Virus record (IMG/VR): IMGVR_UViG_3300035211_000086
Span: 1-39,759 of that record
DNA: 39,759 nucleotides
Strand: one strand, 5' to 3'
Source: a virus
Shown here: one piece after another, positions 39,168-39,759 of the stretch
Layout of the letters: every line of letters begins with the position of its first letter
Numbering within the stretch: position 1 is the stretch's first letter
Notes under the pieces: generated by a model
Told to the model about the DNA's origin: nothing
Databases searched by the model: none
Seen by the model: only the letters and a program-made list of their open reading frames with translations
Program-made: the position numbers and the translations under genes

Positions 39168-39362
39168 TCAGGCTGCCCGCTGGTAGGCGGTGTCAGCTTG
39201 TAGTAGTGCCAACTCCTGATCGCAAATGCGGAAGGTTTCGTAGTCGGTTGTGTTGGCGAGGCCGCATCTAATCAGGTGGATGGCTAAATCACGAGCAAAG
39301 GTCATCAGTTGAATCGCATCGAATTGCTCCACTACCTCCATGATATCGCCAATCAAACTCAT
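39168..39362 (-). CDS. small hypothetical protein, 64 aa
   Basis: ATG with SD GGGGGT. Helical (IMEVVEQFDAIQLMTFARDLAIHLIRCGL...), Cys-containing, no recognised family. Located downstream of the partial repressor gene and read in the same direction, ending at a terminator. Possibly a repressor partner. Confidence 0.6.
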   Translation of the reverse strand: MSLIGDIMEVVEQFDAIQLMTFARDLAIHLIRCGLANTTDYETFRICDQELALLQADTAYQRAA

Positions 39363-39380
39363 GATACCCCCTGACTAATT

Positions 39381-39417
39381 ACCGTTTGTAATACCAGTAT
39401 ACACTAAAAACCGTTTG
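39381..39417. repeat. two ACCGTTTG direct repeats 29 bp apart
   Basis: ACCGTTTG at 39381-39388 and 39410-39417, separated by 29 bp start to start, with TATACT-like bases between on the minus strand. They lie in the short space between the two leftward genes. Candidate operator pair, with the same 29-bp spacing as the repeats at 37487 and 37516. Confidence 0.4.
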
Positions 39418-39429
39418 AATACAGTTAGA

Positions 39430-39759
39430 CTAATCATGTTCGTTGAGTTTTTGCATTGCCAGCACCAGGAACTCGGCGAGTGATTCGGTGGGCAGTCTGG
39501 TCAGCATATCATAAATGCGCTCCAATAGCCAATCGCGGTTAGGCTCGTGTGTCCTGCCGTTGGGCAGCACCCCGGCCATCCGGTAAACCTCGGCGGGTGG
39601 CAAATTAAAATAACGCCGGGCGAGTTTATCAAGTGTTGGTGTACGCGGTGTAACGCCACTCAGTATTCCCCGGATGGTTGCATCAGATACCCCAGTCTTA
39701 CGGGCAATCGCGCGGATGGATGGTATACGCCCGTCGTCAATGTCTAATTGCAATCGGTC
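39430..39759 (-). CDS. XRE-type repressor-like regulator (partial; 5' end outside window)
   Basis: The frame is open to the window edge. The visible part begins near QLDIDDGRIPSIRAIARKTGVSDATIRGILSGVTPRTPTLDKLARRYFNL (to about residue 50), a lambda-repressor/Cro-type HTH with the recognition helix VSDATIRGIL. The C-terminus is helical (LLERIYDMLTRLPTESLAEFLVLAM), possibly for dimerisation. Likely a phage repressor or Cro-like protein. A TTG at 39753 could be the start but an upstream start is more likely. Confidence 0.75.
   Translation of the reverse strand, partial: DRLQLDIDDGRIPSIRAIARKTGVSDATIRGILSGVTPRTPTLDKLARRYFNLPPAEVYRMAGVLPNGRTHEPNRDWLLERIYDMLTRLPTESLAEFLVLAMQKLNEHD

Noticed and set aside
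1-39759. Integrase, recombinase or transposase gene
   Set aside because: No tyrosine or serine recombinase motif was seen; the excisionase-like protein at 38714 and the HTH genes are the only hints of lysogeny.

Overview
The window is almost certainly the genome, or nearly all of it, of a tailed double-stranded DNA phage or prophage with a siphovirus-type module order: replication and nucleic-acid genes, terminase, portal, head, connector, tail tube, tail chaperones, tape measure, tip and fibres, lysis, and then a control region. The first gene (DnaD-like) and the last (XRE-type repressor) both run off the ends of the window. No integrase, recombinase or lysin outside the lysis block was seen. 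The divergent promoter region with direct-repeat operators, several helix-turn-helix genes and an excisionase-like protein make a temperate lifestyle likely but not proven. The host is probably a monoderm-like bacterium, plausibly a Chloroflexota (Anaerolineae-like) member. This is inferred from a lipoprotein with long Thr-Pro repeat linkers, a Chloroflexota-style sortase and frequent GTG starts; it is not demonstrated.

Layout. 1-4406 (+): replisome organizer, DnaC-like loader, RNase HI, MT-A70 methyltransferase, DUF5131, VRR-NUC nuclease and a metallophosphoesterase. 4403-8009 (+): a run of small early-type genes, including membrane peptides, zinc-ribbon proteins, a PAPS-reductase-like PP-loop enzyme and a winged-helix protein. 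These have stereotyped junctions, intercistronic hairpins and shared C-terminal peptide tails, and the run closes with a strong terminator. 8185-34743 (+): the late region. It starts with a sortase and a PLD-like protein, then terminase, portal and MuF; a first sugar/methyl-transferase block; a protease-scaffold gene with a nested scaffold start; decoration and capsid proteins; a second block (glycosyltransferase plus alkaline-phosphatase-superfamily enzyme); connectors, tail, fibres, a coiled-coil membrane protein, a lipoprotein, a holin and a SleB-like endolysin.

34776-37159 (-): a leftward operon of seven translationally coupled small genes. It is headed by a four-helix membrane protein with a C-terminal winged helix and includes an XRE regulator. 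37160-37568 is the control region: a leftward promoter, a near-consensus rightward promoter with two 29-bp-spaced operators, and a separate rightward promoter that feeds a predicted ~55-nt two-hairpin RNA antisense to the leftward leader. The SD of the first leftward gene is buried in a terminator-like hairpin.

37569-39083 (+): a second small-gene operon. Its first five ORFs are separated by four copies of a ~55-60 bp structured element with conserved ends (TTAACCCA ... TGGGTTAATC) and variable hairpin centres. Each copy sits at a stop codon and just before the next SD. The arrangement resembles an integron cassette array, or a repeated RNA insulator, and is the most unusual signal in the window. 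39168-39759 (-): a small gene and a partial XRE repressor, with a back-to-back terminator pair separating them from the rightward operon.
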